Shown here one piece after another: positions 21,961-31,589 of a stretch of 64,000 nucleotides of DNA (its first letter is position 1; the number at the start of each line of letters is the position of its first letter). Below the pieces are notes generated by a model. That model was given only the letters and a program-made list of their open reading frames with translations, ran no database searches and was not told the origin of the DNA. The DNA is from Aselliscus stoliczkanus (taxonomy: Eukaryota; Chordata; Mammalia; Chiroptera; Hipposideridae): assembly GCA_033961575.1 (NCBI GenBank), contig CM066736.1, forward strand, positions 92,264,852-92,328,851, written 5' to 3'. Both the position numbers and the translations under genes were made by a program.

Positions 21961-23254
21961 TCTATAGCTCTCCTTTATCTTCGGGTAAAGAAAGAAGTCA
22001 TTGGGGGCCAGATCAGGTGAGTAGGGAGGGTGTTCCAATACAGTTATTTGTTTACTGGCTAAGAACTCCCTCACAGACAGTGCCATGTGAGTTGGTGCAT
22101 TGTTGTGATGCAAGAGCCATGAACTGCTGGCGAAAAGTTCAGGTTATTTTCGTCTTAACTTTTTCATTCAGCCTTTTCAGCACTTCCAAATAGTAAACTT
22201 GGTAAACTGCTTGTCCAGTTGGTACAAATTTATAATGAATAATCCCTCTGATATCAAAAAAGGTTAGCAAAATTCTTTTGACTCTTAATTTTGACTGACG
22301 GAACTTTTTTGGTGTTGGAGAATTGGCTGACTTCCTTTGTGTATCAAAATATCGTCTTGCCTTTCCAAAAGGTCTTGGCAAACTTCGGCTCTCCTTTGCT
22401 TTTGTTCAACACTGAGCTCCTTTGGGACCATTTTTTTTTTTTTAAAGATTTTATTGGGGAAGAATTGGGGGAGGGGAACAGCATTGGGGAATCGGGGAAG
22501 GGGAACAGACAAGTTGCTGTCCTTTTGTTCTTCAGTCTAGTTGCGGAGGACGTTGCTTCATTGTTGGTATCGTCATTGTGCTCTTCCTGGATGAGGCAGA
22601 TCGGTCGCTGGCCTCTGGATGGTTGCTTACAGCGGCTATTGGCAGCTCACGCAGGCTGCCGGCCACTCACGCTGGCTGCCGGCCACTCACTGTAGCCTAT
22701 GGCAGCCCACTGCAGCAGGGGCTGCAGCCTACACCGTCGCTGGGGCTTGCACAGCCCAGCTCCAGGTGGAGCTGTTGTAAGCTGTAGAGGGCAGTGTCAC
22801 TGGCCCTCATACGTGGGATCCGAACTGGGGCAGCTGGCATCCCAAAACCAGCTGTTAATGAATGAGCCACTTGGCAGGCCCCCTTGGGTCTTATGTTTGC
22901 ACACACCTCTCTCATGCCAAGATTTTCAGTTAAGGTTTTCCTAACTGTTTCTGTATTGATGTTTACTTGGTCTGCAATGCTTCTCACAGTCAGCTGACGA
23001 TTTTGATGCACAATTCAGTGAATCTTTGCAATGTTTTCATCAGTTCTGCTCTTTACTGGCGGCCCTGACCTTTCTTCATCAGTGACACGTTCTCTCCCTC
23101 CAGAAAAACTTTTAATCCATTTGTACACTGCCGTTTTCTTCATGGCATTAGCTCCATACACTTGGACTAACATGTCCCTGATTTCACTTCCACTCTGGCC
23201 AAGTTTAACAAGAAATTTAATGTTTGTTCATTGCTCTAATTCAAGTTCAGACAT
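21960..23254 (-). pseudogene. mariner transposase pseudogene, interrupted by SINE
   Basis: The ancestral start is at about 23254 (ATGTCTGAACTTGAATTAGAG, then a stop where the family has a codon). Segments on the minus strand, in order: the helix-turn-helix part with LTVRSIADQVNINTETVRKT (about 22850-23011), the KELSVEQKQRRAEVCQDLL segment (to about 22430), LLTFFDIRGIIHYKFVPTGQ, then HHNNAPTHMAL and HPPYSPDLAPND (21985-22110). The second catalytic Asp of the D,D34D triad is Asn here, while the third Asp is kept 35 residues on. SINE insertion and frame changes make it non-functional. It is a genomic transposon relic, not a host gene. Confidence 0.85.
22433..22882 (-). mobile_element. long tRNA-derived SINE (Rhin-1-like), copy 1
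   Basis: On the minus strand it has a tRNA-like head (near 22800-22882) with A- and B-box-like sequences, then a GC-rich body with 20-bp tandem units, then an oligo-A tail (T run at about 22433). Flanks 'ctttgggacc' and 'ccttgggtc' form an imperfect target duplication. Five 20-bp units occupy 22621-22720. It lies inside the mariner transposase and therefore postdates it. Confidence 0.85.
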
Positions 23255-23544
23255 TCTCGCGATGGCACACAGAAACGCACCAACAATAATGAATAGAACT
23301 CAGCAAGACACTGCCTCACACCATCATGAACACAGCTGTGAGACACTGATATACCACGGTTATGAAACCTTACCCAGCTGTTTGTACAGTGCTGCCAATG
23401 TAAGCGCACAGTGGCAAGTTCACAAAATTGTCAGAATTCGTATGTGTATAAATATGCTTTTGTTTGTATATGTTAAGGGAAAAAAAGAAATATACTTAAG
23501 CAATCACAAATATGTTTATTGCTGGAGAGCAGGATTACTCTAGG

Positions 23545-23985
23545 ATAGTGGTTTTCAATTTCTTGTTTGTCTTTGGACTTCTTTATATCCTTAAAATTTT
23601 TTGAGGACCCTAAGGAGCTCTGTTTATGTGAGTTATATCTGTAGATATTTACTACATCAAAACTAAAACTGAGAACTTATCTATTATTTTATTTGAAGTT
23701 ACAATGAACTCATTACATGTTAACATAAATAACATGTTTATATAGACAAATAACCACATTATCCAAAATAAATTAGTAAAGAGTGACATTGTTTTACTTT
23801 TTTGTAATTCTCTTTAATGTCTGGCTCAATAGAGACAGCTGGATTCCTATTTTGCTTCTGAATTCAATCTGGTATACTCCTGAGAGAATTATAGTAAAAG
23901 AGAAAAAATATTAATATTATTATGAAAATAGTTTTGACCCAGATCTCGAGACAACACTTTGAGAACCACTTCTCTAGAAGAGAAG
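23545..23985 (+). mobile_element. hAT-Charlie-type nonautonomous element
   Basis: Starts 'tagtggttttcaatttc' and ends 'cactttgagaaccacttctc', giving hAT-like ends (CAGTGGTTCTCAA / TTGAGAACCACTG type). The inside follows a familiar Charlie-derived order: 'ttgaggaccctaaggagctctgtttatgtgagttatatctg', 'ctctttaatgtctggctcaatagag'. It has no transposase. Confidence 0.65.
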
Positions 23986-24047
23986 AGGGAGATTTTGTTT
24001 TCACCATAGAGAGTCTGTGTTTTATAGTTCTCTAAGCCTTATCTTTT

Positions 24048-24147
24048 TTTTTTAGGGCAGTGTCACTGGCTCTCATATGTGGGATCCAAACTGGGGCCGC
24101 TGGCTTTCCAAGCCAGCGCTTAACCACCGTGCCTGTCGGCCAGCCCA
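24048..24147 (-). mobile_element. short tRNA-derived SINE, copy A (with perfect TSD)
   Basis: Only the tRNA-like head and a tail of about 10 A are present, about 100 bp in all. A perfect 16-bp target site duplication, CTAAGCCTTATCTTTT, flanks it at 24032-24047 and 24148-24163. This is direct evidence of L1-type retrotransposition, probably recent. The anticodon arm folds as a 6-bp stem with a seven-base loop TTGGAAA. Confidence 0.9.
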
Positions 24148-24163
24148 CTAAGCCTTATCTTTT

Positions 24164-25089
24164 AATTAGGAAAATATAATACGATACTATTTTATAAAAT
24201 CTTTGTGAGGAATATGTGTAATGTGCTTAGAAGAAAAATAAGCACATTTCAGGTAAGTAATAAATGATAGATATTATTTTAATAATCATTTGTTATGGTG
24301 ATGATTAAATTCAAAGCCAGGGTGAAAACTTCTGAATTTAAATCCAGTGCTCTTTTCACTGAGGCCAGTTTATGGCTTAGAGGCTGTAGACAGGGTTGCC
24401 AGGGGTAATGTACCCTTTTTGGAAAACTATGTGTTTTTGTAGTCAGGCAAAGCCCCATTTGCCAAAGTGGGATTCCAGGGTTTTGGGGATAAATGCTGAA
24501 ACCATCCTTGAACACTGATGGGTTCTTAAGTCATTGATATTTTCAAACAAAACAGAGGATAAAGGCCTCCACCCAGACCTCTGAAGAAAGAGTAGGCCAG
24601 GAAAGTGTGAGGAGTGAGATAGAGGCAGTGCAACCAATTAATCAACTCAGGGCGCTGACTCTGAAGGCCCCACACGGGCTTACACCCAGGGCAGGATTGG
24701 GCATAGCCCAAGAAGGGTGTTGGGGCTGGTTAGTCTAAAAAGTGATGGTTGACATAATGTTGAATAGTGGAACTTAGTGGTTAGAGTCCAGACATACATT
24801 GAGGCCATGGCAGGGGCGTGGGTGCTTTCCCATATTTTACTTGCTCCCCGACATTCTCAACACTGGTGGTTAAATGGGGTCAGCATGACTGGTTTTGGGC
24901 AATGGGCACAATAAAAAGTGATAAAGAATCTAAGATATATACATTATCAAATGGCAGTTAAGAAGTATGAAGGATATTTATTTGATAGAGGTCCAAAGGA
25001 CTCTAATAGAAGAAATCAAAGATAATAAATATCTGAGGAGATAAAAATTGAAGATTGCAGAATCAAATAAATATATGATTCCTTAGACT
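24164..25089. other. non-genic sequence, minor MIR-like fragment
   Basis: About 24270-24370 ('tggtgatgattaaattc... aatccagtgctcttttcactgagg') resembles the tail of an old MIR/L3-like repeat. The rest is unassigned. Three overlapping minus frames (24279-24711) are unsupported. Confidence 0.35.
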
Positions 25090-25720
25090 GAAAGTGCATC
25101 CTTAGAATCAGAGAGGATACAGATAGTGCACCACACCTAGAAATGTCACAGTGAACCTGCAGAACAACAAAACTGAAAAAAAATCTTTAATGCTATTAGA
25201 GGGAAAATATAGATTACATAGAAAGCAACAATAATTATCTTGATAGCTGACCTCTCAGTAACAATAGATGGCAGAAGATACAAGTAATGTTGAATAATGA
25301 AGTACTAATCAAGACTGAGAAAAAAATAAAAATATTTTCAGCTTTTGTTTAGAAGGACAAAAGGTTAGAGGGAAAGAATGGGAAATATATGATTTTTTGA
25401 GTGTGCCGAATATTGCCTGAGGCTATACTCCCAGTTGTACACACATAGAAAGTCAGGAAACAGGGCACATAGCTAAGCTACCAGGATTCTATAACCAAAT
25501 CTGCCACATCCCCAATATCACAGTGGAGCAGTAAACAAAACAATCATTAAAAGGCATTATACTACACCAGAGAATTGGGGGGATGCATCTGCAAAACCAC
25601 TAAATAAGAAAAGGTAAGCACACAAGAAAAGGGTAAAAAATAAAAAGAAGGAAAAAAATCTTTAACATTCAACATTGAGCTTGCAAATCAAAATGTGAAT
25701 ATATGAAGAGAATGTTAAAA
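25090..25720 (+). mobile_element. old L1/HAL1-like fragment
   Basis: Phrases such as 'tgacctctcagtaacaatagatggcagaag' and 'ttttcagcttttgtttagaaggacaaaagg' resemble a region of old L1-type elements in sense. Too decayed for a family name. Confidence 0.4.
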
Positions 25721-25734
25721 CAGCATATAGTTTT

Positions 25735-26200
25735 GACTGTACAGTTACAATCAAGATGGCAGAGTAGGTAAACACTGTGTTTGCCTCATCTCATAACCAC
25801 ATCAAAATTACAACTAAACTACAGCATTAGGCTTCGGCGTGTCCCATAACTTGCTGAGCAGCCCTAACCCCAGCACTAGCGACATAATATAAACTCTTAT
25901 AAACTGAATATAAACTCTTGAGAAGAGAATTGGATATTTGGAAGAAATAAATTTTAAACTCATCCAGCAGTAAATCTTTGTGACCTGGATTAGGCAATAT
26001 TATGCTAAATATGACACCTAAAGCACAAGCAACCAAAGACAAGATAGATAAAGTATAGGTCATTAAAATTAAAAACTTCTGTGTGAAAGGGCAATGTGAG
26101 AAAGTGAAAAGACAAATCACAGATTGGGAGAAAATCCTATCTCTGATAAGGGTCTAGTATCTCAGTCATATACAAATGAATGAGAATAATGCTGATACTG
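25735..26200 (+). mobile_element. L1 with internal deletion (5' end joined to ORF2 piece)
   Basis: Opens with the L1 5' end 'caatcaagatggcagagtagg' and 'ccacatcaaaattacaac', as in the reversed copy at 10765. From about 25980 it jumps to ORF2-type sequence: 'gcacaagcaaccaaagacaag', 'aaaacttctgtgtgaaagg' and 'tctgataagggtctagtatct'. About 4 kb of L1 is therefore missing between the parts, by deletion or by two insertions. Confidence 0.6.
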
Positions 26201-27217
26201 GATTTTCATCACATCACTGAATGCAAGAAGACATCATCCTAATTGAATATATATTATAATAGAAGCATTTCCTTTTAAAACAGGAACAGAAGAAAGGCCA
26301 TGTGTTCTCATAAAGAGGAAAAGTCATGCCAAATTAGCCTATTGATCCAGTGCAATTTCAATTAAAATAACTACAGAGCACTTGTATGGAATTTACTAAG
26401 CTAATTCTAAAATTCTTAGGGAGAAATTATGGGCCAAAAAATAGAAAAGCCATTTTGCAGAAACAGACTAGGGGAAAGATACGACTTAACGTTGTGAGAT
26501 TAGTTATTTTCCAAATTATTTCTGTGCAGAGTGAGAAATAATATTATTTATAATTAGTTTATTTTCTAATTTATTAATCATATGAATCTAGAATTAATTT
26601 AAATATTAATAACATCCCACTGAATATTTACACAGCATACACATAAACTGAAACATCAAAATTAGGCACTAAACAGATTAAATTTCCCCAAACATTTAAA
26701 CGTTTGATTGCAAGCTTAATCAAACACTTAATCTTTAATTAGAATATTTTTGAATACATGAGTCTCTTAAATACTCAAAAATTTCAGAAATCTGTCAAAA
26801 TGCATATTTAATATAAGTATTATAAAGCTGATCAGATACCAGAAAACCTGAGTATTAAGTATTTAAACCAGGGTTTTTAAATTATTTCTGTGTTTTCTTT
26901 ATTCTTACATCTATTTCTTACTGGAGTTGCTTTTAAGATGAAGTTAAGTAATATTACTTTTATACCTTCTTAAATTTTCATTAGTTTTTTGGATCCCAAA
27001 GAAAAGAGGTACTATATGAGAACAACTGGGATTACAGTATGTGGATATGGGCTACCTTATGCTTGGTCAGGACACGTGAAGCTGAGTCCTTCTTTACAGT
27101 AAAGCTTTTCTTATTACAACATAAGATTTTTCCATTCTCCATCTGCCATGTTGATACTAATTTTTGACACTTGGTATCTTTTCTAGAAATGATCTATTCT
27201 TTATGTTTCAGATGACC

Positions 27218-27271
27218 AACAGCATTTGTCCTTTGTTCTTCTATCAAACAGCATTTGTCCTTTGTTCTTCT
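27218..27271 (+). repeat. exact 25-bp tandem duplication (period 29)
   Basis: The unit starting AACAGCATTTGTCC and ending TTGTTCTTCT occurs at 27218-27242 and again at 27247-27271 with no mismatch and an ATCA spacer, which indicates a recent slippage event. Confidence 0.9.
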
Positions 27272-27560
27272 AATATAGGTCTGGTCTAAGAGTTTCTATA
27301 TTTGCAATTAGAAATCTAAGGTATAAAAACACTGTGATATTGGCGAAGGGATCAGAATAGAAAGCCCACAAATAGACCCAAGCAGGTATGGAAACTTAAT
27401 GTATTGCAGAAGTGACATTACTAATTAGTGGGGAAAATGATGGGTGACTGAATATATGAAGCTGGGATAATTGGTTACCCATATAAAAAATGAGTTCATT
27501 ATCTCACATATAAAATAAATAAATTCCTGGTGCATTAAAATGTAAATGTTAAAAATAAAA

Positions 27561-27960
27561 CTGAGTGGCGCATTGGTTGAGAGCTGGCTTGGGATGCCAG
27601 TGGCCCCAGTTTGGATCCCACATAGAGGGCCAGTGACACTGCCCTCTACAGCTAAGATGATGAACAACAGCTCCACCTGGAGCTGGGCTGCTGTGAGTTG
27701 CTGACGATAGTGTAGGCTGCAGCCCCTGCTGCAGTGGGCTGCTATAGGCTACAGTGAGTGGCCGGCAGCCGGTGTGAGCTGCCAAGAGCCGCTGTGAGCG
27801 GCCATCCAGAGGCCAGCAACGGCCTCACCTGGGAAGAGCACAATGATAATACCAACATGAGCCAGTGAAGCAACCCAGTTCCCCAATGCTGTTCTCCTCC
27901 CCGAAGTCCCCAATAAAAATCTTCAAAAAAAATAAAATAAAATAAAATAAAAAAATAAAA
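27561..27960 (+). mobile_element. long tRNA-derived SINE, copy 2
   Basis: Begins 'ctgagtggcgcattggttga' (head lacking its first few bases) with a B box within 'gtttggatcccac', then the GC-rich body with four 20-bp units (27724-27803), the 'gaagagcacaatgataatacc' stretch and a tail of A with AAAAT repeats. Flanks are both AAAAATAAAAC-like. It splits an older L1. Confidence 0.85.
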
Positions 27961-27961
27961 C

Positions 27962-28140
27962 TTAAATTTTTTAAAAATTAAAGTATATTGTGGTGACAGT
28001 TGTTAGTAAAGTTACATAGGTTTCAGGTGCACAATTCTGTAATACATCATCTATATATCACATTGTATGTTCACCACCCAAAGTCAGTCCTCCTTCCATC
28101 ACCATATATTTGATCCTTTTTACCCTCATCTACTTAAAAT
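27962..28140 (-). mobile_element. L1 3'-end fragment (second type)
   Basis: In reverse: 'ttaaagtatattgtggtgacag... gttagtaaagttacataggtttcaggtgc', 'cagtcctccttccatcacc', 'gatcctttttaccctcatct'. This is a different 3' UTR type from the 3.3/54 kb copies, and it is inserted in a plus-strand L1. Confidence 0.7.
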
Positions 28141-28290
28141 TTTTGAGGCGAAAATACAGGAGAGTATATTTATGACATTGGGATAGGAAAAGATTTCTTC
28201 TTAACACACCACACAGTTACACATATAATAAATATTATTGACATATTTTACTGTATTAAATTAAAATTTCTTCCACAACATAAAAAATCC

Positions 28291-28899
28291 CCAGTTTTAC
28301 TGAATTAACTTGAGTCAATAGAATGTAAATAGAAAGCAACCTTATACAACCACACTTTCAAACCTGCATTTCAACTTGATTTTTCATGTCTCTGGATGAA
28401 ATTTCAGTGAATTCTCGTAGTTTTGAGTCACTATTAGGGAATAAAATGAAATTTTTCTTATGCTTGACATTTAAAGTTCCAGTTCTCTATACTATAAAAC
28501 TCTAAACTCTGATTAAATGTAATTTTTTTCCCTTTCCCAAATTGAGTTTTATTTCAGAGTAGGAAGCCTGCATTGGTGTGGCACATGCTGATTTCTCTTT
28601 TTCCAGCCTCCTCCTCCTTTCTTGATTCTCAGATGATGTTTATGGCTCTCCAGGGTGGAGTGAGGAGAAAGGTGGGGTGGATAAAGGCACAACTTAATTT
28701 CACTGGCAAAGTGAGAATTGATGTAAGTGCTTCCAGGTGTGGTAGATATTCAAAGCTGACTCTTCCTCTCATTGGACTTTTCAGAGGCCTCCTCTCTCTC
28801 TTGACCCTTAGGAAAAACCTGATATCTGTGTCCTTGTTACAGTCCCTGCCCAGGTTGGCGTTTTTGACTCCTTCTCACAGCCCCTAGGCCTCAGGCAGT
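28291..28899. other. non-genic sequence, nothing assigned
   Basis: No repeat recognised. A 104-codon plus frame (28573-28887) has mixed hydrophobic and basic composition without a domain, signal peptide or splice context. I do not call it a gene. Confidence 0.35.
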
Positions 28900-29810
28900 C
28901 ACATTTATTTTTTGATCGGAAGTACATGCAATGAAGTTTATTGACTTATATTTGTACAAACCTGAAGTAGTATCACAAATAATGAGTACAGCTACATGAG
29001 ATGTTTTTTATTTTTATTACTTTTACTAACCAGCTTATCAGATCTCATCTTAGTGGCTCTCATCTGATAGATCCAAATGAAATGGCACACAGAATTGCTA
29101 CCGACATGTGAAATGGCCTGAAGAAACAAGTGTTTTCATGATTAAACTCCTACATGTTTTCAATCAATACGTCAATGTGATCAGTATAAGAATATAAACT
29201 AATTTCACAATTATGTAGCTCAACACAGCACAGCAGTAACTTAAAAATCACTTGAATGGACCTGAGTGTCTTAATTTCAGAATGATTTTGTATGATTTTT
29301 TCCAAAATAATTGGTCATACAGAATGCAATTATAATAGGAAGGAGATATCCTAGGAGAAGCCTCAGAATGCAATTTGATCGAAAGAAAGCAGAAAGTTCA
29401 TAATGTCTAAATTATGATAACCATGCTAAAGGAAATACTGACCCATTTCCCCCAAATCTTGGGCCCACTCTTTTATACAAAGTTCAAAGACACAGTATTG
29501 GAGAAAATGTTGTCACATAGGCAGTTGACAAGGATAATAGAGCATGTATAAGTGTCTAGAAAATCTGTATTGTCAGAGCCATGAGAGGACTACAGTAATT
29601 AAAGCTATTTTTTCCTTTTTCTGATATATCAGCAATAAAAACATAGAGAAATATTTTAGAATATTTTCTTGAAACTGTTCCCAATGCTATATTACTTGTA
29701 CACACTATTAAAAAGTTTAGTTAAATGTATTTTCAGATAATGCAGTCCAGGTGAAAATAGTGACCAGTTTCTTGCCTTTTAGTTGTGTATGAGATGCAAA
29801 AAAAAAAAAA
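28900..29810 (-). other. candidate 3' UTR or processed-transcript end on the minus strand
   Basis: On the minus strand this non-repeat, AT-rich block runs into a polyadenylation-like end. An AATAAA lies at 28937-28942, followed within about 20 bases by 'cttcattgcatgtacttcc' and then an A-rich patch. No reading frame is present in it, as expected for a 3' UTR. It could be the true 3' end of a gene lying further right, a retrocopy of a 3' UTR, or chance. I could not identify a parent gene. Confidence 0.25.
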
Positions 29811-30258
29811 TAAACATATTTAACCATTAAGAATCAGAGTAAAAAAAGTAGTAGTGATTGATAATCAGTATAATTAGCTAGGTAAAAAGTACTGACATAT
29901 CAGTACACCAACTCTTTAAAAAGACAAAAACAAAAAAACTGGGTTAGAATCACCTAAAAGAGAATCATTGGAACGTTTTCAAACATCCAAGCAAAAAATA
30001 GGTGTTGCACCAGATGTGTACAATTATAGGTTTTGTCCATTGTTTCCTGACTCAAAGCAGATGTGCCCTCCAGCAACCACTGAGTGTATCTATAGTTACA
30101 TCCTGAGAGCTAATAATAATGCATACAACCTACTACTAAAAGAATCTGAAATAAGCACGGTCCACTGAATACTGCTAAATCTCAGCTAATGTGTTGAAAA
30201 ATCTCATATGTGCTTAATAAAAAAAATCCAGACAAAATCCCCATGTAGTGTTAACTAT
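29811..30258. other. non-genic sequence
   Basis: About 29940-30010 ('ggttagaatcacctaaaagag') hints at a degraded MER5/hAT end. Nothing else is recognised. Confidence 0.3.
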
Positions 30259-30259
30259 G

Positions 30260-30760
30260 TATGGTAGTCACCCCTTATTCATGGATTCTCTTTTTGTGGT
30301 TTCAGTTATCCACAGTCAGCTGTGATCTAAAAATATTAAATGGAAAATTCCAGGAATAAACAGTTTATAAGTTTTAAGTCATTTTGAGTAGTGTGATGAA
30401 ACCTCATGGCCATCCTGTTTCATCCTGCAGAGGATATGAAATTTCCCTTTGTCCAACGTATATACTTTTCCCACCTGTTAGTCACTTAGTAGCCATCTGG
30501 GTTATCAGATTGACTGTCATGGCCATCACAGTACTTGTGTTGAATTAGCCTTTATTTTACTTAATAATGGCCCCAACATGTAAAAGTAATGATTCCAGCA
30601 ATCCAAATATGCCAAAGAGAAGCCATGAAGTGCTTCCTTTAAGTGAAAAGATATAATAGGAAAAAACGTAATATATGTAGAGTTTGGTACTATCCACAGT
30701 TTCAGGCTTCCATTGGGGGCCTTGAAATGTATCTCCTACAGATAAGAGGGGACTGCTGTA
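30260..30760 (+). mobile_element. Tigger/MER2-type pogo element, nonautonomous
   Basis: Ends are 'tggtagtcaccccttattcatgg' and, inverted, 'agataagaggggactgctg', matching the pogo-type ends of MER2-related Tiggers, with TA on the outside. The middle has 'ctaaaaatattaaatggaaaattccagg', 'gtccaacgtatatac' and 'ttttacttaataatggcccc'. The short 'aatatgccaaagagaagcc' transposase start is kept but not open. Confidence 0.8.
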
Positions 30761-30764
30761 ACTC

Positions 30765-31055
30765 AGTTCTAGTCAATGAGATATAAGCAGACTTTGTTGA
30801 GTGAAGTTCCTGAGAAAACTGAAGGGCAGCGTGCTGAATTGGAACACAGCTTTTATGTGTTTTGCCATTGCCTTTCTTCCAGTCTGGAATACAGATGAGA
30901 TATCCAATGGCACAGCAGTTGTCATGTGCCCATGAGTTAAACGCGCATGCTAAGGACGTCTGAGTAGACAGGAGTAGGGGCTTGACATATTCGAGGAGAC
31001 ACTAAACCAGCCTGAGATCACCCATTTTAGCAGAAAATTAAACTCCAAATTTGTT
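30765..31055. other. non-genic sequence, unassigned
   Basis: Nothing that I can name. A stretch around 30780-30990 has the feel of an old interspersed repeat but no diagnostic ends are seen. Confidence 0.3.
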
Positions 31056-31059
31056 AAGC

Positions 31060-31450
31060 CACACTTTCAGAGAACATGTGTATGTATGTTTTAGGATTCT
31101 TTTTGAGTATAAAATTCTTCTTTTTCCGCATGTTTGTACCCATAAAGCATATAATATTTTTTTAGATATTTTAACACTTTACAGTAATGAGATCATTATG
31201 TACTTATTTGACAACTTGCTTTTTTCAAATTTAAGTACTATGATGTTAAAGTTTATCCATATTAATAATATACATAGATCTAGATCATTTAAACCACTGT
31301 ATTGTAGTCCATTGTTTGAAAATGTTACAGTTTGGTTGTTTATTTTATCTACTTCCCCTATTGATGGACATTTAGATCATTTACTATGTTTCATTTTATA
31401 ATGCTGCAATAAATATCCTGGCATATGTCTCCTTGTGCATATGTGCTAGG
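31060..31450 (-). mobile_element. old L1 3' UTR fragment
   Basis: In reverse: 'ctgtattgtagtccattg... ttgatggacatttagatcat', 'tataatgctgcaataaatatcctgg', 'tctccttgtgcatatgtgc', typical of antisense L1M 3' sequence. The 116-codon plus frame (31051-31401) is antisense L1 and not a gene. Confidence 0.7.
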
Positions 31451-31589
31451 GTAGAAAACATAATTTACTATAACAACTGAAAAATAACCAGGTGTTTATA
31501 ACACAAATAATGAAAGTTATAAAATTATAAGATTTTACCAAAGACCGTAAGTAAAGAGGCCTGTATTGTTTTAGAATAGAAAGACTTTG

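Larger units (their letters stand above)
21960..23450 (-). mobile_element. mariner transposon, 3'-truncated, with a nested SINE
   Basis: The transposase-start end is kept: a TIR at about 23416-23436 ('aagttcacaaaattgtcag') followed by a GTATGTGTATA tail, the same arrangement as the 17.2 kb copy. The body carries recognisable transposase from about 23254 down to about 21960, where homology stops before the other TIR. A long SINE (22433-22882) sits in the middle. The truncated end and the broken frames show that it is dead. Confidence 0.85.
26320..28290 (+). mobile_element. L1 ORF2 relic, interrupted by a SINE and an L1 3' end
   Basis: Sense ORF2 phrases include 'agtgcaatttcaattaaaataac', 'ccattttgcagaaacagac', 'gatattggcgaagggatcag... 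cacaaatagacccaag', 'gaagctgggataattgg', and after the two insertions 'ggagagtatatttatgacattgggatagg'. Frames are closed by many stops. A SINE (27561-27960) and a reversed L1 3' end (27962-28140) split it. Confidence 0.65.

Noticed and set aside
21726..22193. 155-codon plus-strand frame
   Set aside because: Half of it is antisense mariner transposase; the rest has no domain.
22291..22944. Several frames of 70-134 codons in both strands around 22.3-23.0 kb, and similar ones at 36.2-37.2 and 42.8-43.2 kb
   Set aside because: They are reading frames through the GC-rich SINE body; the same peptide-like strings recur in every SINE copy.
23031..23543. 170-codon plus-strand frame, the longest in the window
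   Set aside because: It lies antisense to the mariner transposase start region and right TIR. The real homology is on the minus strand.
28573..28887. 104-codon plus-strand frame as a small gene
   Set aside because: No domain, no promoter or splice context, and composition typical of random open sequence.
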